Assembly: GCA_020632955.1 (NCBI GenBank)
Contig: JACKEO010000007.1
Span: 124,001 to 188,000 of the forward strand
Source: Alphaproteobacteria bacterium
Lineage (GTDB): Bacteria > Myxococcota_A > UBA796 > GCA-2862545
Direction of reading: 5' to 3'
Length of the DNA: 64,000 nt
Part shown: positions 16,300 through 26,486 of the stretch, piece by piece
Layout of the letters: the number at the start of each line of letters is the position of its first letter
Numbering within the stretch: position 1 is the stretch's first letter
Made by a program: the position numbers and the translations under genes
Notes under the pieces: model-generated
The model's database searches: none
The model's input: only the letters and a program-made list of their open reading frames with translations
What the model was told of the DNA's origin: nothing

Positions 16300-17954
16300 A
16301 CCGTCTCCAGGTACCTGTGCACCATGCTGATGGCCGCGGATCCCTCGCCCACGGCGGAGGCCACGCGCTTCATGGAGCCGCCGCGGATGTCGCCCACGGC
16401 GAACACGCCGGGGACGCTGGTCTCGAGGAGGTAGGGGTCGCGATCGAGGGTCCAGCCCTTCGGGCGTCGGCCGGCGCGGAGCAGGTCGGGTCCGGTGAGC
16501 ACGAAGCCCTTCTCGTCGCGCTCCACCAGGTCGGCCACGGCGTCGGATCGCGGCGCCGAGCCGATGAAGATGAACATCGCGAAGACGTCGTCCACCGTGC
16601 GCTGCCCGTCGGGGCCCGCGAGGGTCACGGACGACAGGCGGCGGTCGCCGGCGACGGACGCCACCTGGGTGTGGGTGAGCACCTCGACGTTGGGCGCGTC
16701 GTCGATGCGGGTGATGAGGTACTGCGACATCGAGGCCTTCAGGTCGGGCCCCCGCACCACGACGCTCACCTTCGCGGCGTACCGGCAGAGCAGCATCGCG
16801 GCCTGGCCGGCGGAGTTCGCTCCGCCGATCACCATCACGTGCCGGTCGCGGCAGCTGGCGGCCTCCGTGAGGGCGGCGCCGTAGTACACGCCCGCGCCCG
16901 TGAACTCCTGGATGCCGGGGGCCTCCAGCCGTCGCACCTGCATGCCGGTGGCCACGAGCACGGCGCAGGCCGACAGCTCGGTGCCGTCCTCCAGCTCCAC
17001 GATCCGGTAGGGGTCCTGGCGGCGCACGCGCACCACCTGACGCGGGCAGACGATCTCGGCCCCGAAGCGCTGGGCCTGCGTGCTCGCCCGCCGCGCCAGG
17101 TCGGCGCCCGACACCCCGCTCGGGAAGCCCAGGTAGTTCTCGATCTGCGAGCTGGTGCCGGCCTGTCCGCCGGGGGCGTCCGTCTCGATGAGCGCGGTGC
17201 GCAGGCCCTCGCTGGCGCCGTAGACCGCGCCGGCGAGACCGCTGGGCCCGCCGCCGAGCACCAGCACGTCGTAGAAGCGCTCCGCCGCCTGGGTCTTGAG
17301 GCCGCACTGGGAGGCGAGCTCCCGCAGCGCCGGCTCCACCAGGGTGGTGCCGTCGGGGAAGTAGACCACCGGCAGGCGCGCGAGATCGGGGCTGGCCTCG
17401 AGGGCGAGCGCCCGCATCGCGTCGTCGCGCTCGAGATCGATCCACTGGTACGGGATCTGGGTCCGCGAGAGGAAGTCGCGCACCGCGTAGGAGTGGGGCG
17501 ACCAGGGCGTACCCGCCACGCGGATGCCCTCGAACGGAGGGCGGTAGGACGCCGTCCAGTCGTCGAGGAGGTCGTCGAGCACCGGGTAGAGGTTGTCCTC
17601 CGGAGGGTCCCAGGGCTTCATCAGGTAGTGGTCGAGGCCCACCTCGTTGATGCCGGAGATGGCCGCGGACGTGTCGGCGTAGGCGGTGAGCAGCACCTTG
17701 CGGGCGTCCGGGTAGAGCTTGCGGGCCTCGGCCAGGAACTCGGTGCCGCTCATGCCGGGCATGCGCTCGTCGGCCACGAACAGGGCGAGCACGTCGTTCC
17801 GTGCCTTGAGCTGGCGCGTCACCTCCAGCGCCTCGGCGCCCGAGCTGGCCTTCACGATCCGGTACGCCCCCTTGAAGCGCTGCCGCAGGTCGCGCACCAC
17901 CGCGCCGAGCACCTCGGGATCGTCGTCGATGCTCAGGATGATCGGCTTGCCCAT
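16296..17954 (-). CDS. Response regulator - glutaredoxin-like - thioredoxin-reductase-like fusion
   Basis: A 552-residue protein in three parts. Residues 1-130 are a receiver domain with acidic pocket (SIDDDPE), phosphoacceptor Asp62 (VADERMPG), Thr90 and Lys113 (MKPW). Residues of about 140-218 look like a glutaredoxin fold (TPWSPHSYAVRDFLSRTQIP, LPVVYFPDGTTL), but the CxxC is replaced by SPHS. Residues of about 227-552 are a thioredoxin-reductase-like flavoprotein: DVLVLGGGPSGLAGAV (FAD), GGQAG, NYLGFPSG, VMVIGGANSAGQAAML (NAD(P)H), and the closing GVFAVGDIR. The usual CATC is missing (GAALTEAASC instead). Its ATG overlaps the kinase stop (TGATG). It probably acts as a signalling or redox-sensing output and not as an ordinary reductase. 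Confidence 0.9.
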   Translation of the reverse strand: MGKPIILSIDDDPEVLGAVVRDLRQRFKGAYRIVKASSGAEALEVTRQLKARNDVLALFVADERMPGMSGTEFLAEARKLYPDARKVLLTAYADTSAAISGINEVGLDHYLMKPWDPPEDNLYPVLDDLLDDWTASYRPPFEGIRVAGTPWSPHSYAVRDFLSRTQIPYQWIDLERDDAMRALALEASPDLARLPVVYFPDGTTLVEPALRELASQCGLKTQAAERFYDVLVLGGGPSGLAGAVYGASEGLRTALIETDAPGGQAGTSSQIENYLGFPSGVSGADLARRASTQAQRFGAEIVCPRQVVRVRRQDPYRIVELEDGTELSACAVLVATGMQVRRLEAPGIQEFTGAGVYYGAALTEAASCRDRHVMVIGGANSAGQAAMLLCRYAAKVSVVVRGPDLKASMSQYLITRIDDAPNVEVLTHTQVASVAGDRRLSSVTLAGPDGQRTVDDVFAMFIFIGSAPRSDAVADLVERDEKGFVLTGPDLLRAGRRPKGWTLDRDPYLLETSVPGVFAVGDIRGGSMKRVASAVGEGSAAISMVHRYLETV

Positions 17955-19951
17955 CACTCCTCCTCGGCGGGCGTCGCAGGTCGGGCGTGCAGGGGGAGCC
18001 ACACGCGGAAGCAGGTGGCGCCCGGCTGGGACCGCACCTCGATGCGCCCCCCGTGCTTCTTCACGACCACGTTGTACGACGTGTGGAGGCCGAGGCCGGT
18101 GCCTTTCCCGGGCGCCTTGGTGGTGAAGAAGGGATCGAAGACGCGGGCGGCCACCTCGGCGGGCATCCCGGGGCCGTCGTCCTCCACCTCCACCACCACC
18201 CCGGCGTCGGCCCGGAAGGTGCGCAGCTGGATGCGGCCCCGCCCCTCCATGGCGTCGGCGGCGTTGTCGAGGAGGTTGGTCCACACCTGGTTGAGCTCGC
18301 TGCCGTAGGCCTCGATGCGCGGGAGCGCCGGGTCGAGCGCCTGGTCCACGGTGATGCCGATCTTCAGCTTGTTGCGCAGGATGATCAGCGTGTCGCGCAG
18401 GCCGGCGTTCACGTCCACGGCCTGGACGGGTGCCTGGCCCAGGTAGGCGTAGGACTTCATCGCGCGCACGATCTCCGACAGCCGCCCGGTGCCCTGCCGG
18501 ATCTCCTCCAGCAGGGCGTACACGGGGAAGGACTGCCCCAGCCACGCGAGCACGATCGGGAGGTGGTCGGGCTGGAAGCCGTCGGCGAGCGTGTCCAGGG
18601 CGTCCTCGTCGAGCCCCATGGCCACCAGCGCCGGCGCGAGGTCCCAGGGGTCCTCCACGTCCCGTTCCTCCAGCCAGGTCTCCACCTCCTCCTCGCGGTC
18701 GCTGCGGGTGAGGGGGTCGAGGTCGCCGGGCTGGCCCGAGGCGGTGCGCGCCTGGGCGTCGAGGGCGGCGATGGCGTCGAGCTCGGCCTCGGTCAGCGCC
18801 ACGCGACCCAGGCCCACCTGGGCGCGCTGCAGGCGCGCGAAGACCTGCACGAGCTGCTGTGCGGCGCGGCTGGCGGCGGCGGCCGGGTTGTTGAGCTCGT
18901 GCGCCACGCCGGCGGCGAGGGTGCCGAGCGTGGCCATCTTCTCGGTCTGCTGCAGCGCACGCTGGGCGACCTTGAGCTCCGTGAGGTCGGCGCCGTACAC
19001 GAAGACGTCCTCGCCCTGCACGTCGGGGGTGTGGACGAAGAGCAGGTCGCGATCGCCGATGCGGCACTCCAGCGAGGAGCGTCGGCTGCGGCGCCGGATC
19101 TCCTCCCAGCGTGCGGGGTCGAGGCCCGGGCAGAGCTCGGGCCAGGCTCGCCCCACCAGCGCCTCGCCGCCGTACAGCGCGCGTGCCGCGCGGTTGGCGA
19201 GGCGCACCACCCCGTCGGGCCCCACGCGCACCACGGGCCCGGGGTTCATGTCGGGGAAGCGGGCCATCTCGGCGATGGCCGCCTCGGCGAGCTTCTGCTC
19301 GGTGACGTCGGATCCGAAGGCGAACAGGAAGCCGCTTCGCGTCTCGTGGGCCACCCAGAAGGAGTAGGTGCGGTCGCCGATCCGCGCCTCGTGGCGGGTG
19401 CGTCCGATGGGTCCGCGGGCGCGCTGCAGCGCCGTGTCGAAGTCGGGGCACAGCTCCTGGATGCGCTCGCCCTTGAGCTCCTGGCTCTGGAAGAGCGCCT
19501 TGGCGGCGCCGTTGGCCAGCAGCACCGTGCCGTCCTGCTCCAGACGGAGCACCGGCCCGGGGTTCATGTCGGGGAAGCGGGCCATGTCGGCGAGGCGGCG
19601 CCGGGCGCTGGCGGCCTCCTGCTCGGCGGCCTTGAGCTGGCTCACGTCGGCGCCGTACAGGAACACCCGGCTCCCGTCGGGGGCCGGGGCGAAGGTGAGC
19701 AGGAAGGGGCGTCCGCCGAGCTCGGCCTCGGTGCGCAGCAGCTGGCCCGACGCCTTGGCCGCCCGCCAGTCCTCCACGGACGGCACCGGGCACAGGTCGA
19801 ACCAGCAGCGGCCCGCGACGTCGTCGCCGCCGAGGACGGCGCGGGCCGCGGGGTTGGCGTACTCGATGCGTCCGGTGGCATCGAGACGGCACACGGGACC
19901 CGGGTTCAGCTCCGGGAGCTGCGCGAGCACGTCGGGCGGGACATCGGGCAC
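17954..19951 (-). CDS. Three-PAS sensor histidine kinase
   Basis: A 665-residue soluble kinase. Three tandem PAS domains (about 10-110, 125-215, 235-325) each start with the same NPGPV motif (ELNPGPVCRLD, DMNPGPVLRLE, DMNPGPVVRVG). The phospho-acceptor box VAHELNNP follows with His351, then a helical insert of about 130 residues, and a HATPase domain with N-box (ELNQVWTNLLDNAADAM), GPGMP and GTGLGL. No membrane segments, so the signal is internal, perhaps redox or a small ligand in PAS. GTG 19951 was chosen because GAGGTG lies just before it; an in-frame GTG at 19993 has no such site. It is directly coupled to the receiver-flavoprotein gene, its likely partner. Confidence 0.9.
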   Translation of the reverse strand: MPDVPPDVLAQLPELNPGPVCRLDATGRIEYANPAARAVLGGDDVAGRCWFDLCPVPSVEDWRAAKASGQLLRTEAELGGRPFLLTFAPAPDGSRVFLYGADVSQLKAAEQEAASARRRLADMARFPDMNPGPVLRLEQDGTVLLANGAAKALFQSQELKGERIQELCPDFDTALQRARGPIGRTRHEARIGDRTYSFWVAHETRSGFLFAFGSDVTEQKLAEAAIAEMARFPDMNPGPVVRVGPDGVVRLANRAARALYGGEALVGRAWPELCPGLDPARWEEIRRRSRRSSLECRIGDRDLLFVHTPDVQGEDVFVYGADLTELKVAQRALQQTEKMATLGTLAAGVAHELNNPAAAASRAAQQLVQVFARLQRAQVGLGRVALTEAELDAIAALDAQARTASGQPGDLDPLTRSDREEEVETWLEERDVEDPWDLAPALVAMGLDEDALDTLADGFQPDHLPIVLAWLGQSFPVYALLEEIRQGTGRLSEIVRAMKSYAYLGQAPVQAVDVNAGLRDTLIILRNKLKIGITVDQALDPALPRIEAYGSELNQVWTNLLDNAADAMEGRGRIQLRTFRADAGVVVEVEDDGPGMPAEVAARVFDPFFTTKAPGKGTGLGLHTSYNVVVKKHGGRIEVRSQPGATCFRVWLPLHARPATPAEEE

Positions 19952-20032
19952 GGGGTCACCTCGGGGCGATTCCACCACCCGGAGGACCCCCACGCCAGGG
20001 AAAGCGCGCGGGGTGGGGACGGGACCGCGCGG

Positions 20033-20572
20033 CTACAGCCCCTCGCAGGCGCCGACGCAGTGGAAGCCGCCCTCGGGGCTGCCGGAGCACTGCAGGCCGG
20101 CGGGGCAGGGGTCGAAGGCCTCCGGGGAGCACTCGAGGAAGCAGTGGCCCGTGGTGGCGAACTCCGACGTGGCCGCGCAGATGCCGGTGGGGCCGCACTG
20201 ATCGGAGCGGCGGCAGCGCTTGCAGTGGGGTGCAGGGTCCTGCTGGCAGGTGCCGGTGGCCGCGTCGCAGCGCTCGCCCAGGGCGCAGTCGAGCTGGGTG
20301 TTGGCGCAGGTGCGCTGCACGCAGGTGGACGTGATCGGGTCGCAGCGATCCCCGACGAAGCAGTCGTCGGAGGTGGCGCAGCCGGGCTCGCAGGCGTGGG
20401 TCTCGAGGCTGCAGAAGGTCTCGAGGCCGCAGTCCTTGCTGGACCGGCAGTCCACGTCCTCGCAGAAGCCCGCCACGCAGGCCTGGAAGTCGCCGCACTC
20501 CGTGGTGGACGTGCACTCCGGGGCGGCCGGGGCGCACGACAGGGCGAACACCACCGCCGCCAGCCACCTCAC
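20033..20572 (-). CDS. Cys-rich lipoprotein
   Basis: A 179-residue lipoprotein with signal VRWLAAVVFALSC. The mature part carries about 24 Cys in short repeating units such as CTSTTECGDFQACVAGFCE, CRSSKDCGLETFC and CDPITSTC, the small disulphide-rich modules common in myxobacterial surface proteins. GTG 20572 overlaps the stop of the vWA lipoprotein by four bases. Role unknown; stable extracellular binding module is the likely nature. Confidence 0.85.
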   Translation of the reverse strand: MRWLAAVVFALSCAPAAPECTSTTECGDFQACVAGFCEDVDCRSSKDCGLETFCSLETHACEPGCATSDDCFVGDRCDPITSTCVQRTCANTQLDCALGERCDAATGTCQQDPAPHCKRCRRSDQCGPTGICAATSEFATTGHCFLECSPEAFDPCPAGLQCSGSPEGGFHCVGACEGL

Positions 20573-21543
20573 GGGGGGGCCACCACGCAGGCATCCGCGG
20601 GATCGCCGGCGCCGCGCACGTACTCCACCAGCACGTCGGCGCCGGGCGGGGGGAGCTGGCCTGCGGCGAACACGATGGCCGGCGTGGGGGTGCCCTCGCG
20701 GTCGACCAGCGCGAACTGCCAGCGGCCCTCCTCGCAGGGCACCACCTCGCCGTCCACGGTGACCTCGAGGCTGGGCACGTCGGGGCGCGTGGAGAGGAAG
20801 AAGGTGTCGAGCATGACGCTGGTGGTGAGGGCCAGATCGTTCACGATGCCGGCGAAGTCCTGCACGCAGAGGTTCGCGGCGATGCCGCCGGTGAGCCGGG
20901 CCACCTCGACGTAGCGCGTGCCCGGCGAGCTGGAGGCGTACTGCTCGGGGGTGCAGTCGGCGGGCTCGGTGACCGTGAGCGCGGAGGCGTTGAAGGCCTC
21001 GCGGGCGCGCGGTCCCCGCAGGTCGAAGTAGCCGTTGACGTAGTCGGCCACGGAATCGGGCGAGGCGTCCTGCTCGTCGCTCACGAAGATGACCGAGATG
21101 CTCGCGTCGTCGCGGGGGAAGCCGTCGACCGGGTTGCGGATCACGGCGGCGGCGGCGGCCAGTCCCGCTTCGAGGCCGAGCCCGGTGGTGCCCACGTTCA
21201 CCACCTCCGCGAACTGCCCCTCGGGGTCGCTGGCCTCGGAGGTGACGATGGGCCCGCGCAGGCGCCCGAAGTCCTCGGCGAGCACGTCGGTGTGGGTGAC
21301 CGCCAGGTGCCAGTCGACCTCGCCCTGCTCGAAGAAGTCGAAGAAGCCGCCGAAGTCCTCGCCGAGCTTCTGCTGGTAGGGCTCCATCGAGCAGGAGTTG
21401 TCGACCACCAGCAGCACGTCCACCTTCTCCCAGGGGCTCTGGGTGAAGGTGTCGACCAGCGACACCACCGAGATCCGCACGTCGTTGCAGCCTGCGAGGA
21501 GGAGGGCTGCGGCCGCTGCCGTGGTGGAGTGGGGTGTGCGCAT
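20569..21543 (-). CDS. von Willebrand A-type lipoprotein
   Basis: A 324-residue lipoprotein (signal to LLLAGC). A vWA-like domain follows from about residue 35: VDVLLVVDNSCSM carries the DxSxS metal site, and ISVIFVSDEQDASP matches the later Asp strand. The C-terminal about 60 residues are a beta segment (LEVTVDGEVV ... ADVLVEYVRG) also found in the vWA lipoprotein at 52149-53633. The start was chosen at ATG 21543, which gives a standard signal peptide. The Cys-rich lipoprotein follows in an overlap. vWA lipoproteins usually mediate surface protein-protein contact through a bound divalent cation. Confidence 0.86.
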   Translation of the reverse strand: MRTPHSTTAAAAALLLAGCNDVRISVVSLVDTFTQSPWEKVDVLLVVDNSCSMEPYQQKLGEDFGGFFDFFEQGEVDWHLAVTHTDVLAEDFGRLRGPIVTSEASDPEGQFAEVVNVGTTGLGLEAGLAAAAAVIRNPVDGFPRDDASISVIFVSDEQDASPDSVADYVNGYFDLRGPRAREAFNASALTVTEPADCTPEQYASSSPGTRYVEVARLTGGIAANLCVQDFAGIVNDLALTTSVMLDTFFLSTRPDVPSLEVTVDGEVVPCEEGRWQFALVDREGTPTPAIVFAAGQLPPPGADVLVEYVRGAGDPADACVVAPP

Positions 21544-21631
21544 CGTCCGGGGGTAGCACACAGCGGTGCGACCCGACACGATCCCGTGGGTCTGCCGCAA
21601 GAACGGACACCCGCGTCGCCACCGGGGCGGC

Positions 21632-21637
21632 TAGGGT
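21632..21637 (+). promoter_or_regulatory. Candidate -10 element (GGCTAGGGT)
   Basis: TAGGGT with GC before it lies 27 bases upstream of the TTG start at 21664. It supports that start because the transcript would begin near 21644. Confidence 0.4.
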
Positions 21638-21663
21638 GGCAGGCTCGTCGCTTCCGGGGTCCC

Positions 21664-23324
21664 TTGCGCGCGTCTGCTGCCCTGTCCGCCTCCGGCGCCC
21701 TCGCGCTGGGTCTGCTGGCCATGGCCCCGGGGGGGGCGGTGGCCCAGGACGCCTTCCCCATCGACCTCGAGATGGTGCGCCCCGGCCTGTCGCCGCGGGG
21801 CGGCTTCGGCATCGACGCGCCGCACGGCGGCCCGAAGGGCACGTGGTCGGTGGGGGGGCTGGTGCAGTACCAGCTGTCGCCCCTGCGGCTGTTCGACGGC
21901 AGCGAGCTCCTCGGGCACCTGGTGGGCCACCGCATGGTGCTGCAGGCCCACGCCGGGGTGGCCGTCTCGCAGCGCCTGTCGCTGTCGCTGATGCTGCCGC
22001 TGGGCGTGCACTTCGGGGCCGACGACCTGCCCGACGCCCGCGACGGGGTGGGCCTGGGCGACGGGGCGGTCACGGTGCGCCTGCGCACGGGTCCCTGGCG
22101 CCGGTTCACGCTGGGCATCCTGGGCACCCTCTTCGTGCCCACGGGCAACCCCGACCTGTACCTGGGCGAGCGCCTGCCGCGCCTGCGGGCGGGTCTGCTC
22201 GGCTTCACCGACCTGGGGCGGGTGAGCCTGCTGACGAACCTGCTCGCCCACGTGCGCCAGCCGGTGCCCACGGGCTTCGACTTCACGGCCGGCTCCGAGC
22301 TGCAGATGGAGGTGGGGTTGCAGGTGGCCGCGCGCACCGACCTCGACGTGATCCTCGAGCTCAGCTCCCGCGTGGGCCTGGAGCCCGACCAGGCCGGCGG
22401 ACGCTTCGCCGCCGAGCTGCTCGCGGGCGTGCGCTACCGGGCGCCGAAGGGCCTGCGGGTGGACCTGGGCCTCGGGCGGGGCCTCACGGAGGGCTACGGC
22501 ACCAGCGGGGTGCGCGCGATGCTCGGCTTCTCCTACGTGCACGAGCCGAAGCCGAAGCCGCCTCCCCCCGAGCCGCCGCCGCCCACGGAGGACGACGAGG
22601 TGGTCTTCCTGCCCGAGGCGCTCGACGAGGTGGCGCCCGAGCCCGATCCGCCGCCGCCCCCGCCCCCGCCCCCCGTGGCCCAGCTCACGGGCGAGGAGAT
22701 CGTCATCCGCGACCCCATCGGGTTCGAGGTGGGCACCACCACGCTCCGGTCGAGCTCGGGGCCCATCCTCGACGCCGTGGCGGGCGTGATCCTGGGCACG
22801 CCCGAGATCGGCCACGTGGTGATCGAGGGGCACGCCAGCCGCGAGGGCGACTTCGCCTACAACTACCGGCTGTCGCTGGAGCGGGCGCGGGTGATCTACG
22901 AGGCGCTGGTGCTGCGCGGCGTCCATCCGAAGCGGCTGAGCTACCGGGGTGCGGGCGAGGTGGAGCGGGTCTCCGAGGGCGAGACGGAGGCGGCCATGCA
23001 GCGCAACCGTCGGGTGGTCTTCTCGGTGGTGCGCCAGTACGCCCCGGGCGAGCCGGTGCCCGTGTACCCCGACGACGTGGTCCTGCCGTGGACGGGCGAG
23101 CTGCGCCCCGGGTCGACGGTGCCCGTGGCGCCGCCGGAGGAGGTCCCGCCTGAGGGGTCGCCGCTGGAGGGTGCGTCGCCGGACGAGGCGTCGCCGGAGG
23201 ACGCGGGCGTGGAGCCCGAGGTGGAGCCCGAGGCTGAGCCCGAGCCGGAGGCGGAACCGGAGTACGAGTTCCGCGACGAGCCCGACGACGACCTCGAGAT
23301 CCCGCCGGCGCCGGAGCCCGCGCC

Positions 23325-23328
<4 letters not shown>
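21664..23328 (+). CDS. Outer-membrane barrel fused to an OmpA C-terminal domain
   Basis: A 554-residue envelope protein. The signal peptide (to about AVAQD) is followed by a beta-barrel-like region of about 280 residues resembling transporter/OmpA barrels (alternating hydrophobic strands). A Pro-rich linker (KPPPPEPPPP, PPPPPPPP) then leads to an OmpA peptidoglycan-binding domain at about 340-455: IGFEVGTTTLRSSS, EGHASREGDFAYNYRLSLERA, and MQRNRRVVFSV. The C-terminal about 95 residues are an acidic Pro/Glu-rich tail. The start is TTG 21664, since the next ATG would cut off most of the signal peptide and a -10 element fits upstream. The stop overlaps the next ATG (ATGA), linking it to the TSP3-repeat protein. 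Confidence 0.88.
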
Positions 23329-24554
<1,226 letters not shown>

Positions 24555-24558
24555 GTCG

Positions 24559-25155
24559 ATGCGTCCGCTCCTCTCCCTGCTGCTGGTCGCCTGTGCTGCC
24601 GCCCCCGACGCGGTGGGCATCCCCGTCCCGGTGGTGGCCACGGGCCAGGAGCGCATCGTGTCGGAGGACGGCGAGGTGGTGCTCCTGTCGGGCATGGCGG
24701 CGCTGCAGCGCGTCGACCTGGTCCGTCAGGACGACGAGGGCACCGTGCCCTGGCTCGAGGCGCAGGTCCTCGACCTCGGTGCGTCCGCGAGCACGGTCGA
24801 GGCCGCCCACCTGCCGCCGCCGGGCACCTACGGGCGGCTGCGGCTCACCTTCGGTCCGGTGGACGGGGCGCGCGCGCTCAGCGCGCAGGTGCAGGGCGAG
24901 GGGCGCGACCCGCTCGAGGTCCGGCACAGCGGCGTGCACACCGGCGACGCCTTCCTCGCGCCGCGCCTGGTGGTGGGGGAGGACGAGGGCGACCGCGTGG
25001 GCCTGAGCCTCGAGCTCACCGGGCTGCTCTTCTATGTGCGCGCCTACGGTCAGGCGGAGGACGGCGTCTTCGAGGCCGAGGACAGCCCGATGGACGGCGG
25101 CTTCGTCGAGGCCAACCTCGTGAACATGGTCCGCGCGGCGCTCGTCGAGGACTGA
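24559..25155 (+). CDS. Lipoprotein of unknown function
   Basis: A 198-residue protein with a lipoprotein-like signal (MRPLLSLLLVAC). The mature part is beta-rich with acidic surface (EDGEVVLLSGMAALQRVDLV) and ends in ANLVNMVRAALVED. The general look resembles DUF4382-type periplasmic beta-sandwich proteins, but the match is too weak to name. It follows the TSP3 gene after four bases and is probably the last gene of that operon. Confidence 0.78.
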   Translation: MRPLLSLLLVACAAAPDAVGIPVPVVATGQERIVSEDGEVVLLSGMAALQRVDLVRQDDEGTVPWLEAQVLDLGASASTVEAAHLPPPGTYGRLRLTFGPVDGARALSAQVQGEGRDPLEVRHSGVHTGDAFLAPRLVVGEDEGDRVGLSLELTGLLFYVRAYGQAEDGVFEAEDSPMDGGFVEANLVNMVRAALVED

Positions 25156-25170
25156 TCCCGGGGCAGCGGA

Positions 25171-26412
25171 TCAGGGGGCCACGCAGTCGCAGATCACCTT
25201 CTGGAAGGGCAGGTCCAGCGAGCTCGGGGAGTGGTAGCCGCTGATCTCCGGCACCTCGTCGCAGTCCTGGTCGAACACCACGGCCCAGATGCTGTACGCG
25301 AACCGCGCACGCGCGGCCTTGCACACGAGCCCCACGCTGCCGCACACCGCGTCGCAGCTCACGCGCACCGTGCGCTCCTCGCGCTGGACGCAGGCGCCGT
25401 CCGAGCAGGACTCGCCGCCGGCGCAGGGCTTGTCGCAGCCGCCGCAGTGGGCCGCGCTCTCCAGCAGGTCCACGCAGGTGTCGCCGCACAGGTCGGGCGC
25501 GGCGGTGGTGGGGCAGGCGGGCTCGCCGGCCACGCACTGGGTGTTGTTCGGCGCCGGCTGCTCGCACATCCCGCAGTGCTGCTTGTCGATGTCGACGTCC
25601 ACGCAGCCCGTGCTGCAGGCGTCGGGGAAGGTGACCCCGCAGGCGGGCATCCCCTGCCGGCACACCTGGCGTGGCCCCACGCGCGCGTCGCAGGCGCCGC
25701 AGTGGGCGCTGTCGCGCTTCAGGTCGACGCACTGGTACGTGCACCAGCTAAGGGCCGCGTCGGTGCAGGTGGGGGTGCCGGCCAGGCACGTGGCGTTGGG
25801 CGGCAGCTGGTTGTCGCAGCGGCCGCAGTGGTTCGCGTCGGTCTGCACGTCGACGCAGTCCGATCCGCAGTCCGTGCAGCCGCGCGCCTGGAACGGGGCG
25901 CGAGCCTGCAGGGGTCCGAAGGCGGTGGTGTACGGGTAGACCAGGGCGGCGCCGTGCTCGTCGGCGGGCAGGTCGACGGCGAGCGTGCAGGTGACGTCGC
26001 GGCCGGAGGCCAGCAGGGCCGTCGCGGCGCACGGCGTCGCGGTGCGCTGGGTGGCGAGGGGGTCGGGGAGGCGCTGGAGGCCCTTGTCGGTCTCCACCAG
26101 GAAGGCGGCCGCGGAGGTGGGGATGCCCTGGCCCGAGCGGTTCGTGAGCGTCAGCTCCACCACGAGGAAGCGGTCCTCGCTGGCCCGACGGCCGTCGAGG
26201 GGGTCGGTCTCGTAGGCGCCGACCACCCGGATCTCCACCGGGGCCTTGGGCTCGTCCGGCGCGGAGTCGCCGGAGTCGCCGGAGTCGCCGGAGTCTGCGA
26301 CGTCGTCGGTGTCGGCGCTGTCGGAGCCCTTGCCCACCGACTGGGGACCCTGGGTGGACGGCCCCGCGCAGGCCAGCCCCGCGGCGAGCAGCACCTTCAC
26401 CAACCGGCGCAT
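25171..26412 (-). CDS. Cys-rich surface lipoprotein with SGD stalk
   Basis: A 413-residue lipoprotein: signal to LACAGPST (Cys at 15), a short Ser/Asp stalk (SADTDDVADSGDSGDSG), a beta domain at about 55-160 (PVEIRVVGAYE, FLVVELTLTNRSGQG) like DUF4352-type immunoglobulin folds, and then five Cys-rich units of the form CVDxxxDxxHCGxC (for example CVDVQTDANHCGRC, CVDLKRDSAHCGAC). These are typical disulphide modules of myxobacterial surface proteins. The C-terminus has a further Cys pair, CDCVAP. GGAGG precedes the ATG and a -10 element lies 32 bases upstream. Confidence 0.86.
   Translation of the reverse strand: MRRLVKVLLAAGLACAGPSTQGPQSVGKGSDSADTDDVADSGDSGDSGDSAPDEPKAPVEIRVVGAYETDPLDGRRASEDRFLVVELTLTNRSGQGIPTSAAAFLVETDKGLQRLPDPLATQRTATPCAATALLASGRDVTCTLAVDLPADEHGAALVYPYTTAFGPLQARAPFQARGCTDCGSDCVDVQTDANHCGRCDNQLPPNATCLAGTPTCTDAALSWCTYQCVDLKRDSAHCGACDARVGPRQVCRQGMPACGVTFPDACSTGCVDVDIDKQHCGMCEQPAPNNTQCVAGEPACPTTAAPDLCGDTCVDLLESAAHCGGCDKPCAGGESCSDGACVQREERTVRVSCDAVCGSVGLVCKAARARFAYSIWAVVFDQDCDEVPEISGYHSPSSLDLPFQKVICDCVAP
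26262..26299 (-). repeat. Short SGD tract
   Basis: Four copies of gtcgccgga-type nonamers encode the short stalk of the lipoprotein on the minus strand, the same unit as the longer arrays in other lipoprotein genes here. Confidence 0.8.
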
Positions 26413-26443
26413 CGGATCCTCCCGCGGGCGTCGCGCGCCGCGC

Positions 26444-26449
26444 AGGGTA
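26444..26449 (-). promoter_or_regulatory. Candidate -10 element (GTGCTACCCT)
   Basis: On the minus strand TGCTACCCT (extended -10 form) lies 32 bases before the ATG at 26412. No -35 match at 17 bases. Confidence 0.4.
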
Positions 26450-26486
26450 GCACGCCCAGGCGGGGATCCGGAGCCGACGCGCGCGT

